Source of the DNA: Prauserella alba
Lineage (GTDB): Bacteria > Actinomycetota > Actinomycetes > Mycobacteriales > Pseudonocardiaceae
Direction: 5' to 3'
DNA: 64,000 bases
NCBI RefSeq assembly: GCF_024171735.1
Contig: NZ_JAMTCH010000003.1
Coordinates: 1,902,364-1,966,363, forward strand
Of the stretch, positions 20,541-29,335 are shown in pieces. Made by a program: the position numbers and the translations under genes. Within the stretch, counting starts at the first letter, position 1, and every line of letters starts with the position of its first letter. Under the pieces are notes generated by a model. That model was not told the DNA's origin. It was given only the letters and a program-made list of their open reading frames with translations, and searched no databases.

Positions 20541-21650
20541 ATGAGCACCAACCTCGCGGCTCTGTCCCAGGCCGGCGTGTCGATCTGGCTCGACGACCTG
20601 TCCCGCGACCGAATCAACTCCGGCAACCTGGCCGAGCTGATCCGCGACAAGCACGTCGTGGGCGTCACGACCAACCCGACGATCTTCGCGGGTGCGCTGG
20701 CCGACGGTGAGGCCTACGACGAGCAGGTGCGCGAGCTCGCGGCCCGCGGCGCCGATGTGCACGCGACCGTGCGTGAGCTGACGACCACCGACGTGCGCAA
20801 CGCCGCGGACGTGTTCCGCGACGTGTACGCCGAGACCGGCGGCGTCGACGGCCGCGTGTCGATCGAGGTCGACCCGGGTCTGGCGCGCGACACCGACAAG
20901 ACCGTCGCCGAGGCGGCCGACCTGTGGAAGACGGTCGACCGGCCGAACGTGCTGGTGAAGATCCCTGCCACCGAGGAGGGGCTGCCCGCCATCACGAAGA
21001 CGCTCGCCCAGGGCATCAGCGTCAACGTCACGCTGATCTTCTCGGTCGAGCGCTACCGCGCCGTGATCGACGCCTACTTCGCCGGCCTGGAGCAGGCGAA
21101 GGCCAACGGTCACGACCTGTCGGCCATCCAGTCGGTCGCCTCGTTCTTCGTGTCCCGTGTGGACAGCGAGATCGACAAACGCCTCGAGGCCATCGGCACC
21201 GACGAGGCACTCGGCCTCCGCGGCCGGGCCGCCATCGCCAACGCCCGGCTCGCTTACGCCGCCTACGAGGAGCTGTTCTCCTCCGAGCGGTGGCGGGCGC
21301 TCGAGGCCGCGGGCGCCAACCCGCAGCGGCCGCTGTGGGCCTCCACCGGTGTGAAGAACCCGGACTACTCCGACACGCGCTACGTCGACGGGCTCGTCGT
21401 CGCCGGCACGGTCAACACGATGCCGGAGTCGACGCTGGAGGCCTCGGCCGACCACGCGAACGTCACCGGCGACACGGTGTCGGGCACGGCCGAACAGGCC
21501 CAGGCGGTGTTCGACGAGCTCTCCGCAGCGGGCATCGACATCACCGACGTCTTTCTCACGCTCGAGAACGAGGGCGTGGAGAAGTTCGACAAGTCGTGGG
21601 GCGAGCTGCTCGACACCGTGTCGGGCCAGCTCGAGAAGGCGAAGGGCTGA
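20541..21650 (+). CDS. tal: Transaldolase
   Basis: This 369-residue TalB/TAL-type transaldolase of the long actinobacterial form starts [19 protein letters not shown] and has [13 protein letters not shown]. The Schiff-base lysine lies in [16 protein letters not shown], and [17 protein letters not shown] and [19 protein letters not shown] follow. It transfers dihydroxyacetone units between sugar phosphates. ATG 20541 follows tkt by 20 nt, with a weak GGGGA upstream. A TTG at 20526 would add five residues and is less likely. Confidence 0.97.
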   Translation: MSTNLAALSQAGVSIWLDDLSRDRINSGNLAELIRDKHVVGVTTNPTIFAGALADGEAYDEQVRELAARGADVHATVRELTTTDVRNAADVFRDVYAETGGVDGRVSIEVDPGLARDTDKTVAEAADLWKTVDRPNVLVKIPATEEGLPAITKTLAQGISVNVTLIFSVERYRAVIDAYFAGLEQAKANGHDLSAIQSVASFFVSRVDSEIDKRLEAIGTDEALGLRGRAAIANARLAYAAYEELFSSERWRALEAAGANPQRPLWASTGVKNPDYSDTRYVDGLVVAGTVNTMPESTLEASADHANVTGDTVSGTAEQAQAVFDELSAAGIDITDVFLTLENEGVEKFDKSWGELLDTVSGQLEKAKG

Positions 21651-21659
21651 GACGCGGAG

Positions 21660-23267
21660 ATGGGCGCTCAACAGATCGGGATCACCGTCGATCCCGCACT
21701 CGAGGCCGCTGCGGCACCGCTGCTCGACAAGCTCGTGGCCGACGGGGTGGCGAGCAAACTCGCCGCCCAGGACGCCACGCTGTGGGGTTCGGACGCCGAG
21801 TCCGAGGCGTCGATCCGGCTGTCGTGGACCGCGCTGCACCGCAGTTCGCGTCCGCTGATCGGTGAGATCGAAGCCCTGCGCAACGATCTGCGCTCGGAGG
21901 GCGTGGACCGCGTGGTGTTGGCGGGGATGGGCGGTTCGTCGCTCGCACCGGAGGTCATCACCGCCACGGCGGGCGTGCCGCTCACGGTGCTCGACACCAC
22001 CGATCCCGCTCAGGTCGCCGACGCGCTCGCCGGCGACCTGGACCGCACGGTGCTCGTGGTGTCGTCGAAGTCGGGCACGACCGTCGAGACCGACAGCCAC
22101 CGACGGGTGTTCGCGGCCGCCTTCGCGGAGGAGGGTCTCGACCCGGCACGGCACATCGTCGTGGTGACCGATCCGGGGTCGCCGCTGGCGGAACTGGACC
22201 AGTGCCGCAAGGTGTTCCTCGCCGATCCGCACGTGGGCGGCCGGTACTCGGCGCTGACGGCGTTCGGCCTCGTACCAGCGGGCCTGGCCGGTGCGGACGT
22301 CGCGCGGCTGCTCGACCAGGCGGCACTGGTCGCCGACACCGTGGCCGCCGACACGTCGGAGAACCCGGCGCTGCGGCTCGCGGCAGCGTTCGGCGCGGCC
22401 CACGAGGGCGGTGCCGAGAAGCTGGTGCTCGCCGACACCGGATCGGGTATCACCGGGTTCGGCGACTGGGCCGAACAGCTCATCGCCGAGTCGACGGGCA
22501 AGCAGGGCACGGGGTTGTTGCCGGTCGTCGTCGAAGGCCCGGACGCCCCCGGGTTCGGCGACGCGGGCGCCGACGCCACTCCCGTGGCGATCGGCCCGGC
22601 GGGCGACGGTGCACGCATCGCAGCGGACGGCCCACTCGGGGCGCAGTTCCTGCTGTGGGAGTGGGCCGTCGCGGTCGCGGGCAGGCTGCTCGGGATCGAC
22701 CCGTTCGACCAGCCCGACGTCGAGGCCGCCAAGAAGGCCGCCCGTTCGCTGCTCGACGACCCGGACGCGCTGCACGCCACCTCGGCCCCCGCTGCGGTGT
22801 CGGGCGCGGTGGAGGTCTACGCCTCCACCGGCACGAGCGCCGAAGGCTCGCTGGCCGACATGCTGCGGGAGTTCACCGACACGGTGCCCGACGGCGGCTA
22901 CCTCTCCGTGCAGGCCTACCTCGACCGGCTGGACGATGCGTCAGCGGCGTTGCTGCGGTCGGAGATCGCCAAGCGCGCCGGTACGCAGACCACGTTCGGC
23001 TGGGGCCCGCGGTTCCTCCACTCCACGGGCCAATACCACAAGGGCGGCCATCAGAACGGGGTGTTCCTGCAGATCACCGGTGCCTCCGAGGAGGATCTGC
23101 AGGTCCCCGACCGGCCGTACACGTTGGGCACGCTCCAGCTGGCTCAGGCGCTCGGTGACGGCCAGGTGCTGGCCGACCACGGCAGACCGGTGCTGCGGCT
23201 GCACCTGACCGACCGGGCGGCGGGTCTGGCGGAAGTCATGCGTGCCGTACAGGAGCTCGATCGATGA
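21660..23267 (+). CDS. pgi: Glucose-6-phosphate isomerase
   Basis: This 535-residue SIS-domain isomerase is related to PGI and the transaldolase/PGI fusion family. Sugar-binding segments are VVLAGMGGSSLAPEVI and VLVVSSKSGTTVETDSHRRVF, with a C-terminal FLHSTGQYHKGGHQNGVFLQ that holds catalytic residues. It converts glucose-6-phosphate and fructose-6-phosphate. The divergent N-terminus and the position between tal and zwf are usual for actinobacteria. ATG 21660 lies 9 nt after tal with CGGAG upstream. The stop overlaps zwf by 4 nt (ATGA). Confidence 0.93.
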   Translation: MGAQQIGITVDPALEAAAAPLLDKLVADGVASKLAAQDATLWGSDAESEASIRLSWTALHRSSRPLIGEIEALRNDLRSEGVDRVVLAGMGGSSLAPEVITATAGVPLTVLDTTDPAQVADALAGDLDRTVLVVSSKSGTTVETDSHRRVFAAAFAEEGLDPARHIVVVTDPGSPLAELDQCRKVFLADPHVGGRYSALTAFGLVPAGLAGADVARLLDQAALVADTVAADTSENPALRLAAAFGAAHEGGAEKLVLADTGSGITGFGDWAEQLIAESTGKQGTGLLPVVVEGPDAPGFGDAGADATPVAIGPAGDGARIAADGPLGAQFLLWEWAVAVAGRLLGIDPFDQPDVEAAKKAARSLLDDPDALHATSAPAAVSGAVEVYASTGTSAEGSLADMLREFTDTVPDGGYLSVQAYLDRLDDASAALLRSEIAKRAGTQTTFGWGPRFLHSTGQYHKGGHQNGVFLQITGASEEDLQVPDRPYTLGTLQLAQALGDGQVLADHGRPVLRLHLTDRAAGLAEVMRAVQELDR

Positions 23268-24793
23268 CGCGTAGCTGGACCAATCCGCTCCGCGACCCCA
23301 GAGACAAACGCCTCCCCCGTATCGCCGGGCCGTCCAGTCTGGTGATCTTCGGCGTCACGGGCGATCTGTCCCGCAAGAAGCTCATGCCCGCGATCTACGA
23401 CCTGGCCCATCGCGGGTTGCTGCCTCCGGGGTTCTCCCTCATCGGGTTCGCCCGCCGCGAATGGGAGAACCAGGACTTCGGTGAGGTCGTCCACGACGCC
23501 GTGGCCGAGCACGCGCGGACGCCGTTCCGCGAGTCGGTGTGGAACCGGCTCGCGGAAGGCATCCGGTTCGTGCAGGGCACGTTCGACGACGACGACGCCT
23601 TCGACCGGTTGGCGCAGACGGTGCACGACCTGGACGCCGAACGCGGCACGGGCGGCAACACGGCGTTCTACCTGTCGATCCCGCCGTGGGCGTTCCCGAT
23701 CGTGACCAAGCAGCTCTCCCGGAGCGGGCTGGCCGACTGCGACGAGGACACCTGGCGCCGCGTCGTGATCGAGAAGCCGTTCGGCCACGACCTCGCCAGT
23801 GCCCAGGAGCTCAACTCCGTGGTGAACCACGTCTTCCCCGAGGAGTCGGTGTTCCGCATCGACCACTATCTCGGCAAGGAGACGGTGCAGAACATCATGG
23901 CGCTGCGGTTCGCGAACCAGCTGTTCGAACCGCTGTGGAACGCCCACTACGTCGACCACGTGCAGATCACGATGGCCGAGGACATCGGCCTCGGCGGGCG
24001 TGCGGCGTACTACGACGGCATCGGCGCGGCACGCGACGTGATCCAGAACCACCTGCTGCAGCTGCTCGCGCTCACGGCGATGGAGGAACCGGTCTCGTTC
24101 GAACCGGGCGCGCTGCGGGCCGAGAAGGTCAAGGTGCTGGGTGCGACGAAACCGGTCGGCCCGTTCGACGAGACGACCGCGGCCGGGCAGTACTCGGGCG
24201 GCTGGCAGGGCGGCAAGAAGGTGCCGGGGCTGGCCCAGGAGGCCGGGTTCCGCAAGGAGTCGACCACCGAGACCTACGCCGCCGTGACGCTGGAGGTTCA
24301 GAACCGCCGGTGGGCGGGCGTGCCGTTCTACCTGCGCACCGGCAAACGGCTGGGCAGGCGCGTGACGGAGATCGCCGTGGTGTTCAAGCGGGCACCGCAC
24401 CTGCCGTTCGACTCGACCTCGACCGAGGAGCTCGGTGAGAACGCACTCGTGATCCGGGTGCAGCCGGACGAGGGCGTGACGATGCGGTTCGGGTCGAAGG
24501 TGCCGGGCACGACCATGGAGGTCCGCGACGTCACGATGGACTTCGGCTACGGCCATTCGTTCACCGAGAGCTCCCCGGAGGCCTACGAGCGGCTGATCCT
24601 GGACGTGCTGCTGGGCGAACCGTCGCTGTTCCCGGTGAACGAAGAGGTCGAGCTGTCGTGGAAGATCCTCGATCCGATCCTCGAGCACTGGGCGGAGCGG
24701 GGCAGTCCCGAGCTTTACGCGCCGGGCAGCTGGGGACCGCCGTCGGCGGACCACGTCCTCGAGCGCACCGGCCGCAACTGGAGGCGCCCGTGA
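23264..24793 (+). CDS. zwf: Glucose-6-phosphate dehydrogenase
   Basis: This 509-residue enzyme has the N-terminal coenzyme motif VIFGVTGDLSRKKLMPAIYD, the active-site signature RIDHYLGKETVQN and C-terminal substrate-binding VPFYLRTGKRL. It oxidises glucose-6-phosphate to 6-phosphogluconolactone, yielding NADPH, and is usually activated by OpcA in actinobacteria (family knowledge). The ATG overlaps the pgi stop by 4 nt. Its last residues (WRRP) and stop lie in a 19-bp sequence repeated 77 nt downstream at the opcA start. Confidence 0.98.
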   Translation: MTRSWTNPLRDPRDKRLPRIAGPSSLVIFGVTGDLSRKKLMPAIYDLAHRGLLPPGFSLIGFARREWENQDFGEVVHDAVAEHARTPFRESVWNRLAEGIRFVQGTFDDDDAFDRLAQTVHDLDAERGTGGNTAFYLSIPPWAFPIVTKQLSRSGLADCDEDTWRRVVIEKPFGHDLASAQELNSVVNHVFPEESVFRIDHYLGKETVQNIMALRFANQLFEPLWNAHYVDHVQITMAEDIGLGGRAAYYDGIGAARDVIQNHLLQLLALTAMEEPVSFEPGALRAEKVKVLGATKPVGPFDETTAAGQYSGGWQGGKKVPGLAQEAGFRKESTTETYAAVTLEVQNRRWAGVPFYLRTGKRLGRRVTEIAVVFKRAPHLPFDSTSTEELGENALVIRVQPDEGVTMRFGSKVPGTTMEVRDVTMDFGYGHSFTESSPEAYERLILDVLLGEPSLFPVNEEVELSWKILDPILEHWAERGSPELYAPGSWGPPSADHVLERTGRNWRRP

Positions 24794-24872
24794 TCCACCC
24801 TTGCGCAGCCCCCGATCGCGGGGTGCCGTCCGGGTGCGGGCGTCCCGCAAAACACTGGAGGCGCCCGTGATC
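24777..24872. repeat. 19-bp direct repeat at the zwf-opcA junction
   Basis: ACTGGAGGCGCCCGTGATC occurs at 24777-24795 and again at 24854-24872, a perfect match 77 nt apart. Each copy contains a GGAGG ribosome-binding site, a TGA stop in one frame and an overlapping GTG start in another. Confidence 0.9.
24790..24870 (+). CDS. Possible 26-residue mini-ORF between zwf and opcA
   Basis: GTG at 24790 overlaps the zwf stop as GTGA and has GGAGG 7 nt upstream. It runs 26 codons and ends in TGA at 24868-24870, itself overlapping the opcA GTG as GTGA. The C-terminus (HWRRP) copies the end of Zwf (NWRRP) because both lie in the 19-bp repeat. It looks like a by-product of a tandem duplication. It may nevertheless be translated and pass ribosomes from zwf to opcA. 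No function is claimed. Confidence 0.4.
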   Translation: MIHPCAAPDRGVPSGCGRPAKHWRRP

Positions 24873-26114
24873 ATCGATCTGCCGTCGACGACGACGTCGC
24901 AGTTGAACAAGAAAATGGTCGAGCTGCGGGAACGGGGCGGCGCGGTGGCGCTGGGCCGAGTGCTGACGCTCGTGATCGTCGCCGAGGACGACGAGCAGCT
25001 CGAGGACGCGATCGACGCGGCCAACGAGGCGAGCCGGGAGCATCCGTCCCGCGTGATCGTCGTGGCGAAAGGTGTCCGCACGGCGGCGCCGCGCATCGAC
25101 GGTCAGATCCGGGTGGGCGGCGACGCCGGCGCGAGCGAGGTCGTGGTGCTCCGGTTGTACGGTCCGCTGGCGAGTCAGGGCCAGAGTGCGGTGGTGCCGC
25201 TGCTGTTGCCGGACGCACCGATCGTCACGTGGTGGCCGAGCAACGGTCCCAAGTCGCCGATGAAGGACCCGCTGGGCAAGCTGGCGCAGCGCCGGATCAC
25301 CGACTCGGCTGCGGACAAGAACCCCATCCGGTCGCTGCTGGCCCGCTCCAAGGCGTACACCGACGGCGACACCGACCTGGCCTGGACGCGCTTGACGCAT
25401 TGGCGGGCGCAGCTGGCCGGGGCGCTCGACCTGCCGCCGTACGAGCAGGTGACGGGCGCGACGGTGACCGGGGAGGCGGATTCGCCGTCGACGGAACTGC
25501 TCGCGGGCTGGCTGGCCGAGTATCTCGACGTGCCGGTCAAGCGGAACAAGACCTCGAGCGCGCAGGGAATCGTGTCCGTCACGTTGGATCGTCCGTCGGG
25601 CCCGGTCTCGATCGAGCGTCCCGACGGGCGTACCGGCACGCTCACGCAGCCGGGCCAGCCGATGCGCAAGGTGGCCCTGCACCGTCGGGACAACCGGGAC
25701 TGCCTGATCGAAGAGCTGCGGCGGCTCGACTCGGACGCCGTGTACGAGGCGTCGCTGCGGGGTCTGGCGAAGTTGTCGGGCGCCCGGAGCCGGAGTTCCG
25801 CCTCGGGCAGCACCGCGGCGAAGCAAGGCACCGGGACGGCGTCCTCGACGAAGTCCTCGGCGAAGTCCTCGGCGAAGAGCACATCGGCCAAGAGCACATC
25901 GGCTTCGAAGAGCACGGCGTCGAAGGCGACCGGTTCGAAGACGGCATCGAAGTCCAGGGCCTCGTCGAAGACCGGCGGATCGTCGGCCAGGGGCACGTCC
26001 TCGACCCGATCGCGGACGTCGACCGGCTCCACGTCACCGAAGACCTCCACGACGCCGAAGACCTCGAAGACGTCCCAGGCTTCGGCCACCGACACCGGGA
26101 AGGACCGGGCATGA
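24867..26114 (+). CDS. opcA: OpcA, G6PDH assembly protein with a Ser/Thr/Lys-rich tail
   Basis: This 415-residue protein matches OpcA in its first ~300 residues (IDLPSTTTSQLNKKMVELRE, VVPLLLPDAPIVTWWPSNGP, LTHWRAQLAGALDLPPYE). OpcA promotes assembly and activity of glucose-6-phosphate dehydrogenase. Residues 305-415 (25779-26111) form an unusual low-complexity tail of Ser, Thr, Ala, Lys and Gly, strongly basic and similar in composition to histone H1 tails. It has no place in the enzyme-chaperone fold. GTG 24867 has CTGGAG 6 nt upstream. It overlaps pgl by 4 nt (ATGA). Confidence 0.92.
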   Translation: MIIDLPSTTTSQLNKKMVELRERGGAVALGRVLTLVIVAEDDEQLEDAIDAANEASREHPSRVIVVAKGVRTAAPRIDGQIRVGGDAGASEVVVLRLYGPLASQGQSAVVPLLLPDAPIVTWWPSNGPKSPMKDPLGKLAQRRITDSAADKNPIRSLLARSKAYTDGDTDLAWTRLTHWRAQLAGALDLPPYEQVTGATVTGEADSPSTELLAGWLAEYLDVPVKRNKTSSAQGIVSVTLDRPSGPVSIERPDGRTGTLTQPGQPMRKVALHRRDNRDCLIEELRRLDSDAVYEASLRGLAKLSGARSRSSASGSTAAKQGTGTASSTKSSAKSSAKSTSAKSTSASKSTASKATGSKTASKSRASSKTGGSSARGTSSTRSRTSTGSTSPKTSTTPKTSKTSQASATDTGKDRA

Positions 26115-26935
26115 GCACCTCCGCCTCGCAGGCAGGCGACGTCGTCGTGCATTCCGATGCCGCCGTGCTGGCCGCGGCCACGGCCGCGCGGCTGATCACG
26201 GCACTCACCGATGCGCAGGCGGCCCGTGGTTCGGCGTCGGTGGTCCTCACCGGTGGCGGCACGGGTATCGCGATCCTGGAGCAGATGCGCCGCTCCCCCG
26301 CCAGGGACGCGGTCGACTGGTCACGGCTCGACGTGTTCTGGGGTGACGAACGGTTCGTCCCGGCCGGCGACCCCGAGCGCAACGAGAAACAGGCTCGTGA
26401 GGCGCTGCTCGACCACGTGCCGGTCGACCCCGCGCGGGTGCACGCGATGGCACCCTCCGACGGCGAGTTCGGGGACGATCCGGACGCCGCCGCGGCGGCC
26501 TACGCGCAGGCTCTGGCCACGGCGGCGGAGGCGACGGCGACAGCGACGGTGGCCACGGCTGGTGACGTCCCGGCGTTCGACGTGATGCTCCTCGGCCTCG
26601 GCGGCGAGGGGCACACCGCGTCGATCTTCCCGGACACCCCCGCTGCACACGAGGCCGAGCGGTCCGTGGTCGCGGTGCGGGACTGCCCGAAACCGCCACC
26701 GACCCGGGTGTCACTGACGTTCCCTGCGATCCGGCGGGCCACCGAGGTGTGGCTGGTGACCGCCGGGGCCGCGAAGGCGGACGCGGTCGCTGCGGCGCAC
26801 CGCGGCGTGGGTGAGGTCGAGCTTCCGGTCGCGGGCGCCCGGGGAACCGCCAGGACGCTGTGGTTGCTCGACACCGAGGCCGCGGCGGAACTTCCCTGGT
26901 CACAGCGCGTACAGGAAAACCACCCGCAGGCGTGA
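26111..26935 (+). CDS. pgl: 6-phosphogluconolactonase
   Basis: This 274-residue lactonase of the NagB/SugarP-isomerase fold has VVLTGGGTGIAILEQM, LDVFWGDERFVPAGDPERNE and VMLLGLGGEGHTASIFPDT, which carries the catalytic His. It hydrolyses 6-phosphogluconolactone, the product of Zwf. It is the last gene of the operon, with an ATGA overlap to opcA. An Ala/Thr-rich stretch around residues 138-153 (ATAAEATATATVATAG) is an added loop. No clear terminator follows; the ~100 nt downstream are AT-rich by local standards. Confidence 0.95.
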   Translation: MSTSASQAGDVVVHSDAAVLAAATAARLITALTDAQAARGSASVVLTGGGTGIAILEQMRRSPARDAVDWSRLDVFWGDERFVPAGDPERNEKQAREALLDHVPVDPARVHAMAPSDGEFGDDPDAAAAAYAQALATAAEATATATVATAGDVPAFDVMLLGLGGEGHTASIFPDTPAAHEAERSVVAVRDCPKPPPTRVSLTFPAIRRATEVWLVTAGAAKADAVAAAHRGVGEVELPVAGARGTARTLWLLDTEAAAELPWSQRVQENHPQA

Positions 26936-27077
26936 GGCCGCCTGCACGCCCAGGTGGCGTCACACAAAAAACTTATGCGCGTTGCGTTAACATCCGCACA
27001 CTTTTTCTCGAATAGGGAGACACTGCGGGGCAGGATGTTCTCTCATGGTGAGGTCCACAAGACGAGAGGTCTCGACC

Positions 27078-28331
27078 ATGACCACAGAGGGAACGTTTCT
27101 CCCTGACGTCTCGCTTCAGGGCCCGCGCTCCGTGGCACACCGCGTACGCCTCGCGTTCTCCGCCATCAAGAATTCGCTGTCAACCTTGTGGAGCCGCACC
27201 GCGGTCCGGAGCACCGTCATCGACGCCTCGGTGTTCCTGATCGCCGTTCTGGACGTGTGGCTCGTCGTTCCCGACGACGCACCGACCTACTCGGTGTATC
27301 TGTCGGCACTCAGCTGCGGTGCACTCCTGCTGCGCCGCTGGTTCCCCTTCACCGTGCTGCTGCTCGCCGCGCCCGGGTTCATGGCGGGTTGGGCGCAGGT
27401 CGCCGCCATGATGGCGCTCGGGTTCCTGGCCACTCGCAAACAGACCCATTGGCAGGTCTGGGTCGGCGCCTGGGTCGTCTGGATGTGCCGCTTCATCCTG
27501 TGGCCGCTGGACGAGTTCGTCGCCCTGAGCTGGCAACTCCACGCGCTCGACATCATCTACAGCACGGTCGTCGCCGGTATGCCGCTGGCGATCGGGCTGC
27601 TCATCGGCGCCCGGCAACAACTCGCCACGCGCCTGGCCGAACTGGCCGCGAGCCGGGACCGCGAGCGCAAACTGCACGCCGAGATGGTCCGAACCGAGGA
27701 ACGCACCCGGCTGGCCAGGGAGATGCACGACGTGGTGTCACACAACATCACGCTCATCGCGATGCAGGCCGGTGTACTCACCGCGGCCGCACCGGGCGGC
27801 GATGCGGAGCGGACCGCACGCACGATCCGGGAGCTGAGCACGCACACACTCGAAGAGCTGCGCGGCCTGGTCGGCCTCCTCCGGTCGGGATCGGCCGAGG
27901 ACGAGCAGTCGCCGAAGGTCTGCGAGATCCCCGACCTCGTGCACGGTTGTCAGGTACCGGTGAAACTCGAACTCGACACGCTTCCCGCGGGTGTGCCTGA
28001 CCGGGTGTCGGCGGCCGCCTACCGGACGGTGCAGGAATCGCTCACCAACGTGCGCAAGCACGCCCCGGGAGCGACGACCCTGGTGAAGGTGTCGGCCGAC
28101 GACGAAGCGCTACTGGTGGAGGTCCGCAACGATCCGCCCGCGAGGGCCGCCGACAGCGGTCCGCTGCCCTCGGGTGGGTTCGGACTGACGGGGCTGGCCG
28201 AGCGCGCCAGGATGCTCGGCGGCACCGTCGAGTCGGCACCGACAGCCGACGGCGGGTTCTGCGTCACCGCCCGCTACCCCGTCGCTCCGGTGGGTGATAA
28301 CGAGCCAGTGGAGGCGTCCGCAGCTTCGTAG
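27078..28331 (+). CDS. Orphan NarL-partner type sensor histidine kinase (HisKA_3)
   Basis: This 417-residue membrane kinase has five or so hydrophobic segments in residues ~45-180, a short linker, then a HisKA_3 dimerisation domain with H-box REMHDVVSHNITLIAMQ (phospho-His). A HATPase_c domain follows (AYRTVQESLTNVRKHA, GGFGLTGLAERARMLGG). It should autophosphorylate and pass phosphate to a LuxR/NarL-type regulator, but none lies next to it, so its partner and signal are unknown. ATG 27078 with GAGAGG 8 nt upstream is preferred; ATG 27045 is the longer alternative. Confidence 0.88.
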   Translation: MTTEGTFLPDVSLQGPRSVAHRVRLAFSAIKNSLSTLWSRTAVRSTVIDASVFLIAVLDVWLVVPDDAPTYSVYLSALSCGALLLRRWFPFTVLLLAAPGFMAGWAQVAAMMALGFLATRKQTHWQVWVGAWVVWMCRFILWPLDEFVALSWQLHALDIIYSTVVAGMPLAIGLLIGARQQLATRLAELAASRDRERKLHAEMVRTEERTRLAREMHDVVSHNITLIAMQAGVLTAAAPGGDAERTARTIRELSTHTLEELRGLVGLLRSGSAEDEQSPKVCEIPDLVHGCQVPVKLELDTLPAGVPDRVSAAAYRTVQESLTNVRKHAPGATTLVKVSADDEALLVEVRNDPPARAADSGPLPSGGFGLTGLAERARMLGGTVESAPTADGGFCVTARYPVAPVGDNEPVEASAAS

Positions 28332-28366
28332 CCGCGCCTCGCGGCTTCCTCCCGCTGCCCCGTCCC

Positions 28367-28417
28367 CGACACGGCGGGCACAACGACACGGCGGGCGCAA
28401 CGACACGGCGGGCACAA
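28367..28417. repeat. Three tandem copies of a 17-bp unit
   Basis: The unit CGACACGGCGGGCACAA occurs at 28367-28383, 28384-28400 (one change, A to G) and 28401-28417. It lies outside genes. Confidence 0.9.
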
Positions 28418-28494
28418 CTACGAAACGGGCAGGTCGGTGACTCGATACGTGGTCACCGGGCCGGGGGACGTGGGGACGCATGCGGTCCGTGACA

Positions 28495-28538
28495 CATGCG
28501 TTCGCCGGCGACGGGATTCCGTCGCCGGCGAACGCATG
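28495..28538. terminator. Perfect 20-bp hairpin between convergent genes
   Basis: The arms at 28495-28514 and 28519-28538 are perfect reverse complements with loop GATT. There is no T-run on either side. It lies between the kinase stop (28331) and the rbpA stop (28651), suiting a bidirectional terminator. Confidence 0.75.
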
Positions 28539-28650
28539 ACTACCGGCCTCGCGGCCGTTTCAGCCTCCCCGGTGTCGCACGCGGGCCGCGTCGGCGCCGC
28601 GACCGGTATCGAGGCCGCCGCCGGTATCGAGTTCTGCCCCCGAGGCCGGG

Positions 28651-28998
28651 TCACGCCCTGCCGCGGCGCTGACGCAGCTTCTCCAGTGCTTCTTCGAGGA
28701 GCGCTTCGCCCTCCTCGTCGCTGCGCCGTTCCTTCACGTACTCCAGATGCGACTTGAACGGCTCCGTCCGGCCCGCCGACGGCGGGTTCTGCACGTCCTG
28801 CCCACCCGGCAGGCCGCACTTCGGACAGTCCCATTCGTCCGGGATCTCGGCGTCGAGCGCGAACGACAGCCGCGACTCGTGCCCGTTGGCGCACCAGTAC
28901 GACACGACGCTCCGCGGCGCGGTCTCGCCACGCTCGGATTCGCTCGACGGACCGGCCGCGCCGATACGCGTCCCCCGGATCGCGTTACCGCCAACCAT
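28651..28998 (-). CDS. rbpA: RbpA, RNA polymerase-binding protein
   Basis: This 115-residue actinobacterial RbpA has an N-terminal AIRGTRIGA segment, then a zinc-ribbon-like core with WCANGH and WDCPKCG (three visible cysteines plus His). The C-terminal sigma-interacting helix is KSHLEYVKERRSDEEGEALLEEAL. RbpA stabilises the sigma-A/HrdB holoenzyme and open complex. Unlike mycobacterial RbpA, which has lost them (from memory), the metal ligands are kept. ATG 28998 with GAGG close upstream is preferred to a TTG three bases earlier. It follows secG by 47 nt. Confidence 0.9.
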   Translation of the reverse strand: MVGGNAIRGTRIGAAGPSSESERGETAPRSVVSYWCANGHESRLSFALDAEIPDEWDCPKCGLPGGQDVQNPPSAGRTEPFKSHLEYVKERRSDEEGEALLEEALEKLRQRRGRA

Positions 28999-29045
28999 CA
29001 AACCTCACCCACCAGTAACCCGGCGTGCGCTACGCACGCGACCGA

Positions 29046-29276
29046 TCAGAGTTTGAGGAGCAGGCCGAGTCCGACGATGGCGATGAGCCAGACCGCGGCG
29101 AGCCCGATCGTGACCTTGTCCAGGTTCGACTCGGCCCGGCTCGAGCCGGCCAGGCTGGCCTGCATCCCGCCACCGAACAAGGACGACAGCCCCCCACCGC
29201 GGCCACGGTGCAGCAACACCGCGATGATCAGCAGAACGCTGGTCACGACCAACAAGATTTGCAGGAACAGTTGCAT
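29046..29276 (-). CDS. secG: SecG preprotein translocase subunit
   Basis: This 76-residue protein has two membrane helices (LFLQILLVVTSVLLIIAVLL and IGLAAVWLIAIVGLGLLL) separated by the SecG loop RGRGGGLSSLFGGG. It is the accessory subunit of the SecYEG channel. Its location right after tpiA on the same strand is the standard actinobacterial arrangement. ATG 29276 has GAGG (AGAGGATG) only 1-5 nt upstream. Confidence 0.95.
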   Translation of the reverse strand: MQLFLQILLVVTSVLLIIAVLLHRGRGGGLSSLFGGGMQASLAGSSRAESNLDKVTIGLAAVWLIAIVGLGLLLKL

Positions 29277-29335
29277 GTCATCCTCTGTCTACTGCGGGCG
29301 GCGAAGGCACCCAGAGTAGCGGGTGCCACACGCGG

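Larger units (their letters stand above)
28332..28650. other. Intergenic region between convergent histidine kinase and rbpA genes
   Basis: This 319-nt stretch has no gene. It contains a 17-bp tandem repeat (28367-28417) and a perfect 20-bp-stem hairpin (28495-28538), both listed separately. The remainder is GC-rich sequence with a short direct repeat CCGGTATCGAG near 28605 and 28621. Confidence 0.8.
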
